From Pseudomonas sp. Bout1 (GTDB lineage: Bacteria > Pseudomonadota > Gammaproteobacteria > Pseudomonadales > Pseudomonadaceae): a stretch of DNA of 64,000 bases. Every line of letters starts with the position of its first letter. The first letter of the stretch is position 1. Positions 28,714-38,003 of the stretch are shown piece by piece. A program made the position numbers and the translations under genes. Under the pieces are notes generated by a model, which saw only the letters and a program-made list of their open reading frames with translations, was not told the DNA's origin and did not search any database. The stretch lies in contig NZ_JAVIWK010000001.1 of assembly GCF_034314165.1 (NCBI RefSeq), positions 4,045,001 through 4,109,000 on the forward strand. The letters are read 5' to 3'.

Positions 28714-29228
28714 ACGGCTGGCTCCTTCATCTCCAATGGTTCCTTGATTGGGCTATTGGGTGAGGGGTAACGCCAGCAGGACGTAGATACTTTGACTTTA
28801 TTACAGGGCAAAAAATGCACTTCCAACGCACACAGCCTGTCTTCATAAGGTGGAAGATCCACGATGGCGCTGTGTTGCTGGTAATTAACTTTGTGCTTGA
28901 CCATAAAGGCACGAAACTCATCCGTGCCTAAAGGCGGAGATTTCGCATAAGGATTAGGATCAGTTTCCCACTCTACTTTAAGCTTCAGGCCTGGCTGCCA
29001 TTGCCTTGGCAACATCGCGCAGCACATCCCACCACCATAGCCATGTGGAGATATATTGGGACCACCATAGCCATTCACGAAAAAATAATTAATGGCTGCC
29101 GACGTATGATTAACCCCACCCAAATTACCCCCCAAAAACTTTGACTCTCCCAGCGAGCACCCGGCAAGTAACACAAGCAAACAACCGCCCAGCCATTGGC
29201 ACACCGTACTGCCGTTTAAATAACTCAT
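28701..29228 (-). CDS. DUF3304 lipoprotein, copy 3 (probable orphan immunity)
   Basis: 175 residues, lipobox LLAGC, the DUF3304 core as in copies 1 and 2, and a distinct central segment YAKSPPLGTDEFRAFMVKHK. It is the first immunity-type gene after the DUF4123 adaptor. Its start is 742 bases from copy 2's start, as copy 2's is from copy 1's. It is followed by stub B, so it is probably an orphan immunity protein. Confidence 0.85.
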   Translation of the reverse strand: MSYLNGSTVCQWLGGCLLVLLAGCSLGESKFLGGNLGGVNHTSAAINYFFVNGYGGPNISPHGYGGGMCCAMLPRQWQPGLKLKVEWETDPNPYAKSPPLGTDEFRAFMVKHKVNYQQHSAIVDLPPYEDRLCALEVHFLPCNKVKVSTSCWRYPSPNSPIKEPLEMKEPAVCSK

Positions 29229-29280
29229 CCGTTATTCCTTATTTGCGCTCACGTACGCCACAAACACCTGCGCCACTCAG

Positions 29281-30051
29281 CTAGGCAATATCCACGCTGC
29301 TCAAATGCAGCGTTGCGTATACTTTCAAATCGCCGAAGTAATTTTCCTGACTCGCCTGAAGCACTGCGCGATAGCAATAAACAAAACATTGCTCATGGGA
29401 AAGGTCCGGAAACTTCGCCCTGGCGACGTCTAACAAACTTTGCGCATCACTGATGCTGCCCAGCCGGTCAAATTGAGCGTCATCGAAGTTGATCGCAGGC
29501 AAGGTTTCAGCCAAGGTCTGGTTCGACCGATAGGTGCCAGGCTGCCAAACAGGCTGCTGGTCCCGGTCCAGCCAACTCCAGAACAGGGTTACGCGCTGAA
29601 ATTGCTCTTTCTGTTCAGGGCTCAATACACTGGCCAACAACTCAGGCATTACACGGGGGTCGTAGAAGCGCAACAATCCAGACTGGCCTCCCCATTCAAG
29701 CTGCGAGAGGGCCTGAAGGGACTTGGCCAGAACATCAAACGGCATAGGTGAGATCAACAGCATCAGGCGTGGCAGATGCCCAACCTCTCCAACCAGCTCT
29801 TCCAGCCAGGCTCTGTGTCGCCAGTCGGCGAGGTTGATTCGCATCAGAATGGGCGCCTGCGTCAGCAGTGCTTCTTCTGGTGTTGCGCTGAACAAGGAAA
29901 CCCAGGACAGGCCTGGTTCCATCAGACGAAGGGTCGGCAGTATGGATATATCCCAGGCTGCTTGATCAACCAAGACATCGACATGCTTCACGTTCGCGGA
30001 GTCGCACAGGCTTTCTATCTGCTTGATCCAGTGTGTGTAGTGTTCTTGCAT
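29281..30051 (-). CDS. DUF4123 T6SS effector adaptor
   Basis: A 256-residue DUF4123 protein, the class of chaperone/adaptor that loads an effector on to its VgrG. It begins with the typical DUF4123 start (HVDVLVDQAAWDISILPTL) and continues with LEELVGEVGHLPRLMLLISP and LRFYDPRVMPELLASVLSPEQ. It lies between vgrG (9-base gap) and the immunity genes. By position it most likely loads the Tle1-like lipase. Confidence 0.9.
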   Translation of the reverse strand: MQEHYTHWIKQIESLCDSANVKHVDVLVDQAAWDISILPTLRLMEPGLSWVSLFSATPEEALLTQAPILMRINLADWRHRAWLEELVGEVGHLPRLMLLISPMPFDVLAKSLQALSQLEWGGQSGLLRFYDPRVMPELLASVLSPEQKEQFQRVTLFWSWLDRDQQPVWQPGTYRSNQTLAETLPAINFDDAQFDRLGSISDAQSLLDVARAKFPDLSHEQCFVYCYRAVLQASQENYFGDLKVYATLHLSSVDIA

Positions 30052-30060
30052 TTTCTACCC

Positions 30061-32460
30061 TCAGCCGGCGGTGCGCATGACTGCGCCCGACGCTTGCGTT
30101 TGAGCAATTTTCAGACACTCTTTGCACACCGACTGCGGTAACTCGGGCATCGGAAAACTCTGGCTGGCCGTGGTTTCCCACACGTGCTGCCCCTTGAGAT
30201 TGATTTTGCCGGGCGTGTGGATGTCAATGGCCCCGGCCGGGGTGATGCGGATGTAACCGCCGCCACACGCCAGGGTGATGCCGTTTTTGGCCGTTAGTTG
30301 TAGATGGCCCTGTACCGACTGCGCGGTGATGTCTTGCTGGGCAATCAGCTTCAACACGTCGCCGTGGGATTCGATTTCCAGCGGCCCCTTACCGGATACC
30401 AGGCGCATGCCTTCCTGCTGGGCCAGCAGGGAAATGGCCTGGTTAGCGTGGAGGGACAGGCGCCGGGCGGCGGCCAGGTTGATCTCGTCGTTGCTTTGCA
30501 CGTACAGCGCCTCGCTGCTTTTAAGCAGCAGGCTGGCCGGTGTCACCGCGACAATGCCCTTGGGGGCGCTGAACAGGATGGCGGAAGCGTTCAGGTCTTT
30601 GGCACTGTCCTGAAGCCGCTGCAAACCGTCAATCGCGGGCTGGCGGCTATGGTGCGCTTGAGCGATTTCCCGCCAGTCGGCGATTTGCTGTTTCGCACCC
30701 TGAACCTGACTGGAAGCCGGTTCCATGGTCAGTACATTGCCACAGGCCTTAGTCTGCTCATCAGCACTGATAAACAGTCCCTTCCCGCCCCGGATCGCTC
30801 CCCATCCGTCAGTGCGCAGCTCAAACCCTTCCCCGCGTTTTTCGCGCTTGGCATCCACCAAATGCCCAAGATTCAACTGGCTCTTGCCACTGTGCTCAGT
30901 ACTGAGCTTTACGTGCTCCTGCCCCCGCGTGTCGTCCATGCGCAATTTGTTGTTGGACGGTGTGCGCAGCACGTTGCGTTTGTAGTTGCGCAAGGTCACG
31001 TGATCCACGTGTTCGCTGTCGTGCAAGGCATGGGCGATGTAGGGCCGGTCCGGGTCGCCTTGTTCGAAGGCGATGGCCACTTCGGTGCCGGCAATCAGTG
31101 GCAGGTGCAGGCCGTGGGTATCGCCCGCGTACGGACGCGCCAGGCGCAGCCACATACTTTCCTGGCCGGGTTTCCAGGTGTCGCGGTCGAACAGGAAGTT
31201 CACGCAGTAGCGCCCTTCCAGGTCGATTTCGGCGTGAGGGTCGTTGGCCTGCGGGCTGGTGACGCGGGCCGGGAGGGTGCCGGCGATTTGCGGTTTGTCT
31301 TTCAGCTCCGGACGAAAACATACGGTTTCCGAGTAGGGAATGGCCTTGAAGCTGACGTCGAAACTGCGGTCGCGGGCGGCGCGGGTGGTCAGTTGGGTGA
31401 TCACCGCGCCGGCGGCAAAGGCCTGTGGCGCGCCGCCGGATATTTTGAGTACCTGGCCGGGCGCCAAGGTGGCGCTGCTGCTGACGCCGCTGAGTTGCGT
31501 CTGGCCGTTGAGGTAACGCTCGTGGCGCAACCGGGCGTAAAAGTAGCCACTTTCACTTAGCAGGTCTTCGTCATAGGCGTAACGGTCGCCCATTTCTGTG
31601 TAGGGTTCGGCGTAGTGGTAAGCCTCGCCATAGGTGCCGCGGGCGCCACGGGTTTGGTCGATCTCGCCGTTCAAGTGGGCGGTGGCCACGCGGTGATGGT
31701 AGGTGCGGATATTGACGCGCTGCTCCACCACCTGATGGCTGGATTGCAGGTTCCACGCGCCGTCTTGGCCGGTGCTGCTGAGGCCGGAGGGCGGGCGGTA
31801 GGCAAGCTCGACATTGAACTGGTAATGACGTTGGTCGTCGTGGAATTCCACCACGTCGATGTTCAGGCGTTCGTCGCGGGTGAAGCGGTACCAGATGCCC
31901 ACATCGGCCAGCAGGCGGCTGATGAAGGCCAGGTCGCTTTCGCCGTATTGCATGACCTGTTGGCGCTTGGGGTATTCGCGTACGAGGTTGAAGAAGAAGT
32001 CCTGGCCTTCAAAGTCGTGGCGGCTGCGCAGGATGCTTTCGACAATTTGCGGGACTGCCTGGTGTTGGTAGATGCGAAACTGTCGGCCGTGACGCAGCAG
32101 GGCAAAGTGCGGTTCCAGGGTAATTTCGTAGCGGGCTTCATCAGCAGAACCCGACAGGCGTTTGAAGCCGGTGACCACGCCATGCAGCGTGCGCAATGGG
32201 CCGGTAACCGGCGGGATGTAGCGGCGCATCGGCGGTTTGTGCGGTGCGCCGTACAAGCTGAACGTGGCGTTTTGACCGAGCATTATTTCAGCGGCGATGT
32301 CACCGTCGATGCAGGTGAACTCGATACGGTAGCTGAACAGTTCGCTCAGGCCTTCGGTGCCCTCGAAGGCAAGAACGTCGAGCACAGCATTCACGTCGCG
32401 AACGGTGAGTTTGTGGCGGCTGTGGTCGAAGAAAAAACTGGGTAATACGCTGGAGGTCAT
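30061..32460 (-). CDS. vgrG: VgrG/TssI spike protein of type VI secretion
   Basis: A 799-residue trimeric spike of the T6SS. Residues 1-500 hold the gp27-like and gp5-like (OB fold) regions, including ARPYAGDTHGLHLPLIAGTEV. This is followed by a DUF2345 beta-helix extension (about 560-745) and a short tail VCKECLKIAQTQAS. The C-terminal extension fits an effector-loading VgrG with a DUF4123 partner. It heads the island: vgrG, adaptor, immunity genes, lipase, PAAR remnant. The core T6SS apparatus is not in this window, so this is an orphan vgrG locus. Confidence 0.95.
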   Translation of the reverse strand: MTSSVLPSFFFDHSRHKLTVRDVNAVLDVLAFEGTEGLSELFSYRIEFTCIDGDIAAEIMLGQNATFSLYGAPHKPPMRRYIPPVTGPLRTLHGVVTGFKRLSGSADEARYEITLEPHFALLRHGRQFRIYQHQAVPQIVESILRSRHDFEGQDFFFNLVREYPKRQQVMQYGESDLAFISRLLADVGIWYRFTRDERLNIDVVEFHDDQRHYQFNVELAYRPPSGLSSTGQDGAWNLQSSHQVVEQRVNIRTYHHRVATAHLNGEIDQTRGARGTYGEAYHYAEPYTEMGDRYAYDEDLLSESGYFYARLRHERYLNGQTQLSGVSSSATLAPGQVLKISGGAPQAFAAGAVITQLTTRAARDRSFDVSFKAIPYSETVCFRPELKDKPQIAGTLPARVTSPQANDPHAEIDLEGRYCVNFLFDRDTWKPGQESMWLRLARPYAGDTHGLHLPLIAGTEVAIAFEQGDPDRPYIAHALHDSEHVDHVTLRNYKRNVLRTPSNNKLRMDDTRGQEHVKLSTEHSGKSQLNLGHLVDAKREKRGEGFELRTDGWGAIRGGKGLFISADEQTKACGNVLTMEPASSQVQGAKQQIADWREIAQAHHSRQPAIDGLQRLQDSAKDLNASAILFSAPKGIVAVTPASLLLKSSEALYVQSNDEINLAAARRLSLHANQAISLLAQQEGMRLVSGKGPLEIESHGDVLKLIAQQDITAQSVQGHLQLTAKNGITLACGGGYIRITPAGAIDIHTPGKINLKGQHVWETTASQSFPMPELPQSVCKECLKIAQTQASGAVMRTAG

Positions 32461-32493
32461 TCCTTGAATCTCTGGTTCTACGAGAGACCAGAG
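32461..32493 (-). promoter_or_regulatory. Hairpin and RsmA-like site at vgrG start
   Basis: Reading on the minus strand, CTCTGGT and ACCAGAG form a perfect 7-bp stem (32470-32493) ending 9 bases before the ATG. The next bases read TTCAAGGAATG, so the ribosome site AAGGA lies in a CAAGGA core like that bound by RsmA/CsrA, and abuts the start codon. Post-transcriptional control is possible. Confidence 0.35.
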
Positions 32494-32572
32494 AGTAAAG
32501 AGTAGCTATCAGCGATTAATGTCAGAAGGTTCCTCTTTACAAGCAGGGTGCTTCCCAATTGAGTTTTTCCGT

Positions 32573-33304
32573 CTACAAACTATCGATATGCCGATAATCA
32601 ATCTGTAACCCGCCAGCCAACTGCTTGGCGCGCCCCAGCCGAATGGCGCCCCGCTCGATATCCACCAGCAAGCCCGGGCAGTCCAGCGGCGGCAACCCCG
32701 CCACATCCTTCAGCCGCCCATCGGTGACCACCAGCACACGCTGCTGCTCTGCCGGATAACGCTTGCGCCGTGCTGCCAACCAATGCCCCGCTTCGTTCAG
32801 CGCCGCGAGCAATGGCGTGCCGCCGCCCGCACCGAGCCCGTCAAGCCAGTGATTGAGCCCTTTGGCCGCCTTCAATCCCTGCACCTGCCACTTTGGCGAT
32901 TGCCCGCTCACCGTAAGCAACGCCATACGCGCCCGCTGCCGGTAGGCATCGTCAAACAACTGGGCCAGCAGCCCCTTGGCATCACTCAGCGCCTGATGCC
33001 GCCGGGTGGAGGCAGACGCATCGACAATCACCAGCCATAGTTCATGGGGCGTACGGCTACGCAGTTGATACAGCAGGTCTTCACGGCGTTGCGGCCGCCC
33101 GCCGAGCAGGCTGCCCGGCCAGTTGATCGAACCTTCGGTCGCGCTGCGTGCCTGCCCTCGCCTGCCCTTGTTCAGCCGACCCGCCTTGGGCCGTGCATCC
33201 GCCCCCGCGTCAGATTTGGGGCGAATGCCTAGGGCTTTTTTGGCCAGGTGGGCACCTCTCGGCGAGCGCCTATTGGCAAAGCGGGCGCGGGCATGTCGCC
33301 CCAT
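32573..33304 (-). CDS. VWA-domain chelatase subunit (ChlD/BchD-like)
   Basis: A 243-residue protein with a basic N-terminal tail, then a von Willebrand A domain. The metal site is VIVDASASTRRHQAL, with a second ligand region GAGGGTPLLAAL and TDGRLKD. It would be the partner of the AAA ATPase upstream in an ATP-driven cobaltochelatase with CobN. The only ATG puts the start 75 bases inside the ATPase gene; no better in-frame start is seen, and GGAAGG precedes it. It is the last gene of the cobW operon. Confidence 0.82.
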   Translation of the reverse strand: MGRHARARFANRRSPRGAHLAKKALGIRPKSDAGADARPKAGRLNKGRRGQARSATEGSINWPGSLLGGRPQRREDLLYQLRSRTPHELWLVIVDASASTRRHQALSDAKGLLAQLFDDAYRQRARMALLTVSGQSPKWQVQGLKAAKGLNHWLDGLGAGGGTPLLAALNEAGHWLAARRKRYPAEQQRVLVVTDGRLKDVAGLPPLDCPGLLVDIERGAIRLGRAKQLAGGLQIDYRHIDSL

Positions 33305-34227
33305 TGGCCCTGGCCTTCCGGCGAATCGTTGGGCTTGGGTGATTGACCGCCATCGGGCGGTGTCGAAGGCGGTGACTGCGCCTGGCGACGATGGCGCAGG
33401 GCGAACTCCGCAACGGCTTCGATATCTTCTTCGCTGATAGCTGCCGCGCCGCGCCAGGCAGCATGGGCACGGGCGCCGCGCAGCCAGACCAGGTCGGCGC
33501 GCAAGCCATCGACGCCTGCGGCGAAGCAGCGCTCGGTAATCTGCGCCAGCGCCTGGTCATCCAGTGGGATACTGTCCAACAACGCCCGCGCCTGGGTGCA
33601 ACGCTCCCGCAACGCGGCTTGCTGGTCGGCCCATTGCGTGCAAAAACCTTGAGGGTCGCTGTCGAAGTCCAGCCGGCGACGGATGATCTGCCCGCGCTCG
33701 GCCGGCTGGGTGTGCCCGCTCAACGCCACGTTGAAGCCAAACCGGTCGAGCAGTTGCGGGCGCAACTCGCCCTCTTCCGGGTTCATGGTGCCAATCAGCA
33801 CAAAGCGCGCCGAATGCCGGTGGGAGATGCCGTCGCGCTCGATCAGGTTGGTGCCGCTGGCGGCCACATCCAGCAGCAGGTCCACCAGGTGATCAGGCAG
33901 CAAGTTGACTTCATCGACATAGAGCACGCCGCCGTCAGCCTTGGCCAGCACACCGGGGGAGAACTGTGCGCGGCCTTCGCCCAGCGCGGCGTCCAGATCA
34001 AGGGTGCCGACCAACCGTTCCTCGGTGGCGCCCAACGGCAGCGTGACGAACTGGCCGCTGGCGAGCAGGTCGGCCAGGCCACGGGCCAGGGTAGACTTGG
34101 CCATGCCACGTGGGCCTTCGATCAGCACACCGCCGATCTTCGGGTCGATGGCGGTCAGGCACAGGGCCAGTTTCAGGTCCTCGGCGCCGACAACGGCAGA
34201 CAGCGGGAAATGCGGGAGGTCGGTCAT
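33229..34227 (-). CDS. AAA ATPase chelatase subunit (ChlI/BchI-like)
   Basis: A 332-residue AAA+ ATPase of the magnesium-chelatase I type. The P-loop is GPRGMAKSTLARGLADLL (Ala precedes the Lys, where most P-loops have Gly), Walker B is VLYVDEVNLLPDHLV, and sensor 1 is FVLIGTMNPEEGELRPQLLDRFG. The C-terminal 40 residues are Pro-rich. The ATG at 34227 shares one base with the cobN stop. It is expected to power cobalt insertion by CobN in place of CobS. Confidence 0.88.
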   Translation of the reverse strand: MTDLPHFPLSAVVGAEDLKLALCLTAIDPKIGGVLIEGPRGMAKSTLARGLADLLASGQFVTLPLGATEERLVGTLDLDAALGEGRAQFSPGVLAKADGGVLYVDEVNLLPDHLVDLLLDVAASGTNLIERDGISHRHSARFVLIGTMNPEEGELRPQLLDRFGFNVALSGHTQPAERGQIIRRRLDFDSDPQGFCTQWADQQAALRERCTQARALLDSIPLDDQALAQITERCFAAGVDGLRADLVWLRGARAHAAWRGAAAISEEDIEAVAEFALRHRRQAQSPPSTPPDGGQSPKPNDSPEGQGQWGDMPAPALPIGARREVPTWPKKP

Positions 34228-37200
34228 CAACTGCCTTCTTCTATATCCAACAACAGGTTTTCCAACGCCTCGCGGTACGCCCCGGGCTCCTGCCACATGC
34301 CGCGCTGCTGGGCTTCGAGCATGCGCTCGGTCATGTCCCGCAGGGCATCCGGGTTGTGCTGCTGCACAAAGGCGCGGGTGTGCGGGTCGAGCAAGTAGGC
34401 ATCGGCCAGCAACGCGTATTGATGATCGTCGATCAGCGCCGTCGTGGCGTCGAACGCGAACAGATTATCCACGGTGGCCGCCATCTCGAACGCACCTTTG
34501 TAGCCGTGGCGCTTGACCCCTTCGATCCACTTCGGGTTGGCCGCCCGGGCACGAATCACCCGGTTCAACTCTTCCTTCAGCGTGCGCACCTTCGGCAGGT
34601 CCGGCTGGCTGTGGTCGCCATGATAACTGGCGGCCTTGTCGCCGCTCAGGGTTTCCACGGCGGCGAGCATGCCGCCCTGGAACTGGTAGTAATCATTGGA
34701 GTCGAGCAGGTCGTGCTCGCGGTTGTCCTGGTTCTGCAACACCGCCTGCACCTGGCTCAAACGCTGGGCAAACTGTTCGCGGGCGGCGGTACCTTCGTCG
34801 GCGCCGCCATACGCGTAGCCGCCCCAGTTCAGGTAAACCTCGGCCAGGTCTTCGCGGCTCTGCCACAAGCGCCCGTCAATTGCGCCCTGCACGCCGGCAC
34901 CGTAGGCACCGGGCTTGGCGCCGAAGATCCGCCAGCCGGCCTGCTTCGCCGCCGCTTCTTCGTCCAGGCCCGACAGGCGCAACGCTTCGCGCTCGCTGCG
35001 TACCTTGGCCGCCAGCGGGTTCATGTCGTCGGGTTCGTCCAGCGCCGCCACGGCTTGCACTGCCGCGTCGAACAGGCGGATCAGGTTGGCAAACGCGTCG
35101 CGGAAGAACCCTGACACGCGCAAGGTCACGTCCACACGCGGGCGGTCCAGCAGGCTGATCGGCAGGATTTCAAAGTCATCCACCCGCTGGCTGCCCGTGG
35201 CCCACACCGGGCGCACGCCCATCAGCGCCATGGCCTGGGCGATGTCATCGCCGCCGGTGCGCATGGTGGCGGTGCCCCACACCGACAGGCCCAGCTGGCG
35301 CAGGTGGTCGCCGTGGTCTTGCAGGTGGCGCTCAAGAATCAGGTTCGCCGACTGGAAGCCGATGCGCCAGGCGGTGGTGGTGGGCAGGTTGCGCACATCC
35401 ACCGAGAAAAAATTGCGACCGGTGGGCAACACGTCCAGGCGGCCCCGGCTCGGCGCGCCGCTCGGCCCTGCTGGCACAAAACGCCCGCCCAGGGCATCGA
35501 GCAAGCCACGCATTTCCGCCGGGCCGCAGGCATCCAGGCGCGGTGCGACGACGATGCGCAGGTTCTCGATCAGCGCTTTTACGTCCTCCCAGCCCGGCTC
35601 TTCAAGCTGTTCCACCGGGCCTTCCAGTGCCTGCTCGATCAGCCGCGCGGCGTACAATTCCAGGCGCTCACGGGTGTCACCGGCGGTGCGCCATAATTGC
35701 GTGTCGATCTTCTGCAACACCAGCGGGCGGCGCCCGGTCCACGGTTCGGCCAGGGCGCAATCCAGCGGGTCGAAGACCAGTTCAAAAGCCTTGGCCAGCA
35801 CCCGCAGCAGGCTCGATTGCGGCCCGCGCCCGTCGCCACGGGGGATGCGCAACAACGCCAGCAAGGTGTCGATGCGCAAGCGGCCTTCAGGCGATTCACC
35901 GAAGATGTGCAGGCCATCGCGAATCTGCGATTCCTTCAAGTCACACAGGTAAGTGTCCAGGCGCGGCAGCCAGATCGCGGCATCGGCGTCGCTGTCGAGG
36001 TTTTCGTCCAGCGCCAGCTCCTGGTCAATCCGGGTTTCCCGCACCAGCTTGAGGATGTCTTTTTGCAGCTCGCGGGCACGCCGTGGGTCAAGCAATTGCG
36101 CTTCGTAATACTCGTCGGCCAACAGCTCCAGGTCACGCAGCGGGCCATAGGTTTCGGCGCGGGTGAGCGGCGGCATCAGGTGGTCGATGATCACCGCCTG
36201 GGTGCGGCGCTTGGCCTGGGCGCCCTCGCCCGGGTCGTTGACGATAAACGGGTAGATATTCGGCAGCGGCCCCAGCAATGCGTCTGGCCAGCAATGTTCC
36301 GAAAGCCCGACGCCCTTGCCCGGCAGCCACTCCAGGTTGCCGTGTTTGCCGACGTGGATCACGCCATGGGCGTCGTAGGTCTGGCGCAACCAGAAGTAAA
36401 ACGCGAGGTAGCCGTGTGGCGGCACCAGGTCCGGATCGTGGTAGACCGCGCTGGCATCCACCTGGTAGCCCCGGGCTGGCTGGATGCCGACGAAGGTCAG
36501 GCCAAAGCGCAGGCCGGCGATCATCATGCGCCCATCGCGAAACATCGGATCGGTGTGTGGCGTACCCCAACGTGCCAATACCGCCTGGCGATTGGATTCG
36601 GGCAAGCGGTTGAACATCGCCTCGTAGTCGTCCAGCGCCAGGCTTTGGTGGCACGGACGCAGGTCCAGGCTGTCCAGGTCGTTGCTGACACCACCCAACA
36701 ACGCCTGGATCAACGCCGTGCCGCTGTCCGGCAATACGTCCGGCAGCGGATAACCTTCAATCTTTAATGCTCGCAGGATATTCAGTGCGGCGGCTGGCGT
36801 ATCCAGGCCCACGCCGTTGCCGATACGCCCGTCCCGCGTCGGGTAGTTGGCGAGGATCAGCGCGATGCGCTTTTCGGCGTTCGGCACCCGCGCCAGTTCG
36901 ACCCAGCGCCGCGCCAGTTCGGCGACAAAATCCATACGCTCCGGCTGCGCGCGGTAGCACACCACATCGGATTGGCTGCGCTCGCTGCGCCAGGCCAGGT
37001 CCTTGAAGCTGATGGGCCGGCTGATGATGCGCCCGTCCAGTTCCGGCAAGGCAATGTGCATCGCCAGGTCGCGCGGGCCCAGGCCTTGCTCGCTGGCTTG
37101 CCAGCCGGGTTCGTTGTCTTGGGCGCAAATCGCCTGGATCACCGGGATATTGCGCCGAAACGGCCGCAGGTGCGGTGCTTCGGGGCTGGATTGAGCGAAG

Positions 37201-38000
37201 CCTGTGGTGTTCAGAATCACCGCGGCGTGCACTTCGTCCAGCAGGTCTTCAACCACCGTCAGGCAGCCGGGCTCTTTCAAACTGGCCACTGCCATCGGCA
37301 ATGGGTTCAACCCCGCCGCCTGCAAGCGTTGGCAAAAAACATCGATAAAACCGGTGTTGGCTGCCTGCAAGTGCGAGCGGTAGAACAGCACCGCCGCCAC
37401 CGGAAAATCAGGCTGCCAATCGGCCTGCCAATCGTTGAGACGGGCATTGGCTTTGTGCGGGTGATAAATCGCCGTGCGCGGCAAGGTTTGCGGCTCGCTC
37501 CAGGCGTAATCGCGGCCGAGGTAGCCAGCCGCCAGGCAACGATAGAAATCCAGCGCGTTACCCAGGCCGCCCTGGCGCAGGAACTGCCAAAGCCGGTCGC
37601 GCGCCTCGGCATCCACGGTGCTGAGGCCGCTGAGTTCAGGGTCTGGCCGATCATCCCCCGGCACCAGGATCAACTGCACACCGCGTTCGGCCAACTCCAC
37701 CAGGCGCTCGATACCATAACGCCAATAACCGATACCACCGTGCAGCGAAATCAGGATGACCTTGGCGTGGCGCAGCACCTCGTCCACGTACAAGTCGACC
37801 GACGCATGGTTTTGCACCTGCATCGGGTTGGCCAGGCGCAGGCTCGGGTAATCCTCGGGCAACTGCTGGGCCGCTTCGGCCAGCAGCGCCAGGCTGGAAT
37901 CGCCGCTGCACAGGATCACCAGCTCGGCGGGGGTTTGGCCAAGGTCGGCAATGTTGTCATCCGAAACGAAACCGCCGGGCTGGGTCCTGAGCAGGTGCAT
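34227..38000 (-). CDS. cobN: Cobaltochelatase subunit CobN
   Basis: Large subunit of the aerobic ATP-dependent cobaltochelatase, which inserts cobalt into hydrogenobyrinic acid a,c-diamide. It is 1257 residues, normal for CobN. Typical segments include LANYPTRDGRIGNGVGLDTP, GVIHVGKHGNLEWLPGKGVG and the C-terminal GGMLAAVETLSGDKAASYHG. It follows cobW by 3 bases and precedes the ATPase and VWA subunit genes with overlaps, all under one cobalamin riboswitch. The plus-strand frames opposite it are GC-codon shadows. Confidence 0.96.
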   Translation of the reverse strand: MHLLRTQPGGFVSDDNIADLGQTPAELVILCSGDSSLALLAEAAQQLPEDYPSLRLANPMQVQNHASVDLYVDEVLRHAKVILISLHGGIGYWRYGIERLVELAERGVQLILVPGDDRPDPELSGLSTVDAEARDRLWQFLRQGGLGNALDFYRCLAAGYLGRDYAWSEPQTLPRTAIYHPHKANARLNDWQADWQPDFPVAAVLFYRSHLQAANTGFIDVFCQRLQAAGLNPLPMAVASLKEPGCLTVVEDLLDEVHAAVILNTTGFAQSSPEAPHLRPFRRNIPVIQAICAQDNEPGWQASEQGLGPRDLAMHIALPELDGRIISRPISFKDLAWRSERSQSDVVCYRAQPERMDFVAELARRWVELARVPNAEKRIALILANYPTRDGRIGNGVGLDTPAAALNILRALKIEGYPLPDVLPDSGTALIQALLGGVSNDLDSLDLRPCHQSLALDDYEAMFNRLPESNRQAVLARWGTPHTDPMFRDGRMMIAGLRFGLTFVGIQPARGYQVDASAVYHDPDLVPPHGYLAFYFWLRQTYDAHGVIHVGKHGNLEWLPGKGVGLSEHCWPDALLGPLPNIYPFIVNDPGEGAQAKRRTQAVIIDHLMPPLTRAETYGPLRDLELLADEYYEAQLLDPRRARELQKDILKLVRETRIDQELALDENLDSDADAAIWLPRLDTYLCDLKESQIRDGLHIFGESPEGRLRIDTLLALLRIPRGDGRGPQSSLLRVLAKAFELVFDPLDCALAEPWTGRRPLVLQKIDTQLWRTAGDTRERLELYAARLIEQALEGPVEQLEEPGWEDVKALIENLRIVVAPRLDACGPAEMRGLLDALGGRFVPAGPSGAPSRGRLDVLPTGRNFFSVDVRNLPTTTAWRIGFQSANLILERHLQDHGDHLRQLGLSVWGTATMRTGGDDIAQAMALMGVRPVWATGSQRVDDFEILPISLLDRPRVDVTLRVSGFFRDAFANLIRLFDAAVQAVAALDEPDDMNPLAAKVRSEREALRLSGLDEEAAAKQAGWRIFGAKPGAYGAGVQGAIDGRLWQSREDLAEVYLNWGGYAYGGADEGTAAREQFAQRLSQVQAVLQNQDNREHDLLDSNDYYQFQGGMLAAVETLSGDKAASYHGDHSQPDLPKVRTLKEELNRVIRARAANPKWIEGVKRHGYKGAFEMAATVDNLFAFDATTALIDDHQYALLADAYLLDPHTRAFVQQHNPDALRDMTERMLEAQQRGMWQEPGAYREALENLLLDIEEGS

Positions 38001-38003
38001 GGG

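Larger units (their letters stand above)
27130..29228 (-). repeat. 742-bp tandem repeat: DUF3304 gene plus effector 5' end, three units
   Basis: Unit starts lie at 29228, 28486 and 27744, exactly 742 bases apart. Each unit holds a DUF3304 gene followed by the first roughly 140 bases of the effector gene. In the third unit the effector continues to full length. Long stretches are nearly identical, for example the lipoprotein signal region and the C-terminal third. Divergence concentrates in one short central window of each DUF3304 gene. Confidence 0.9.
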
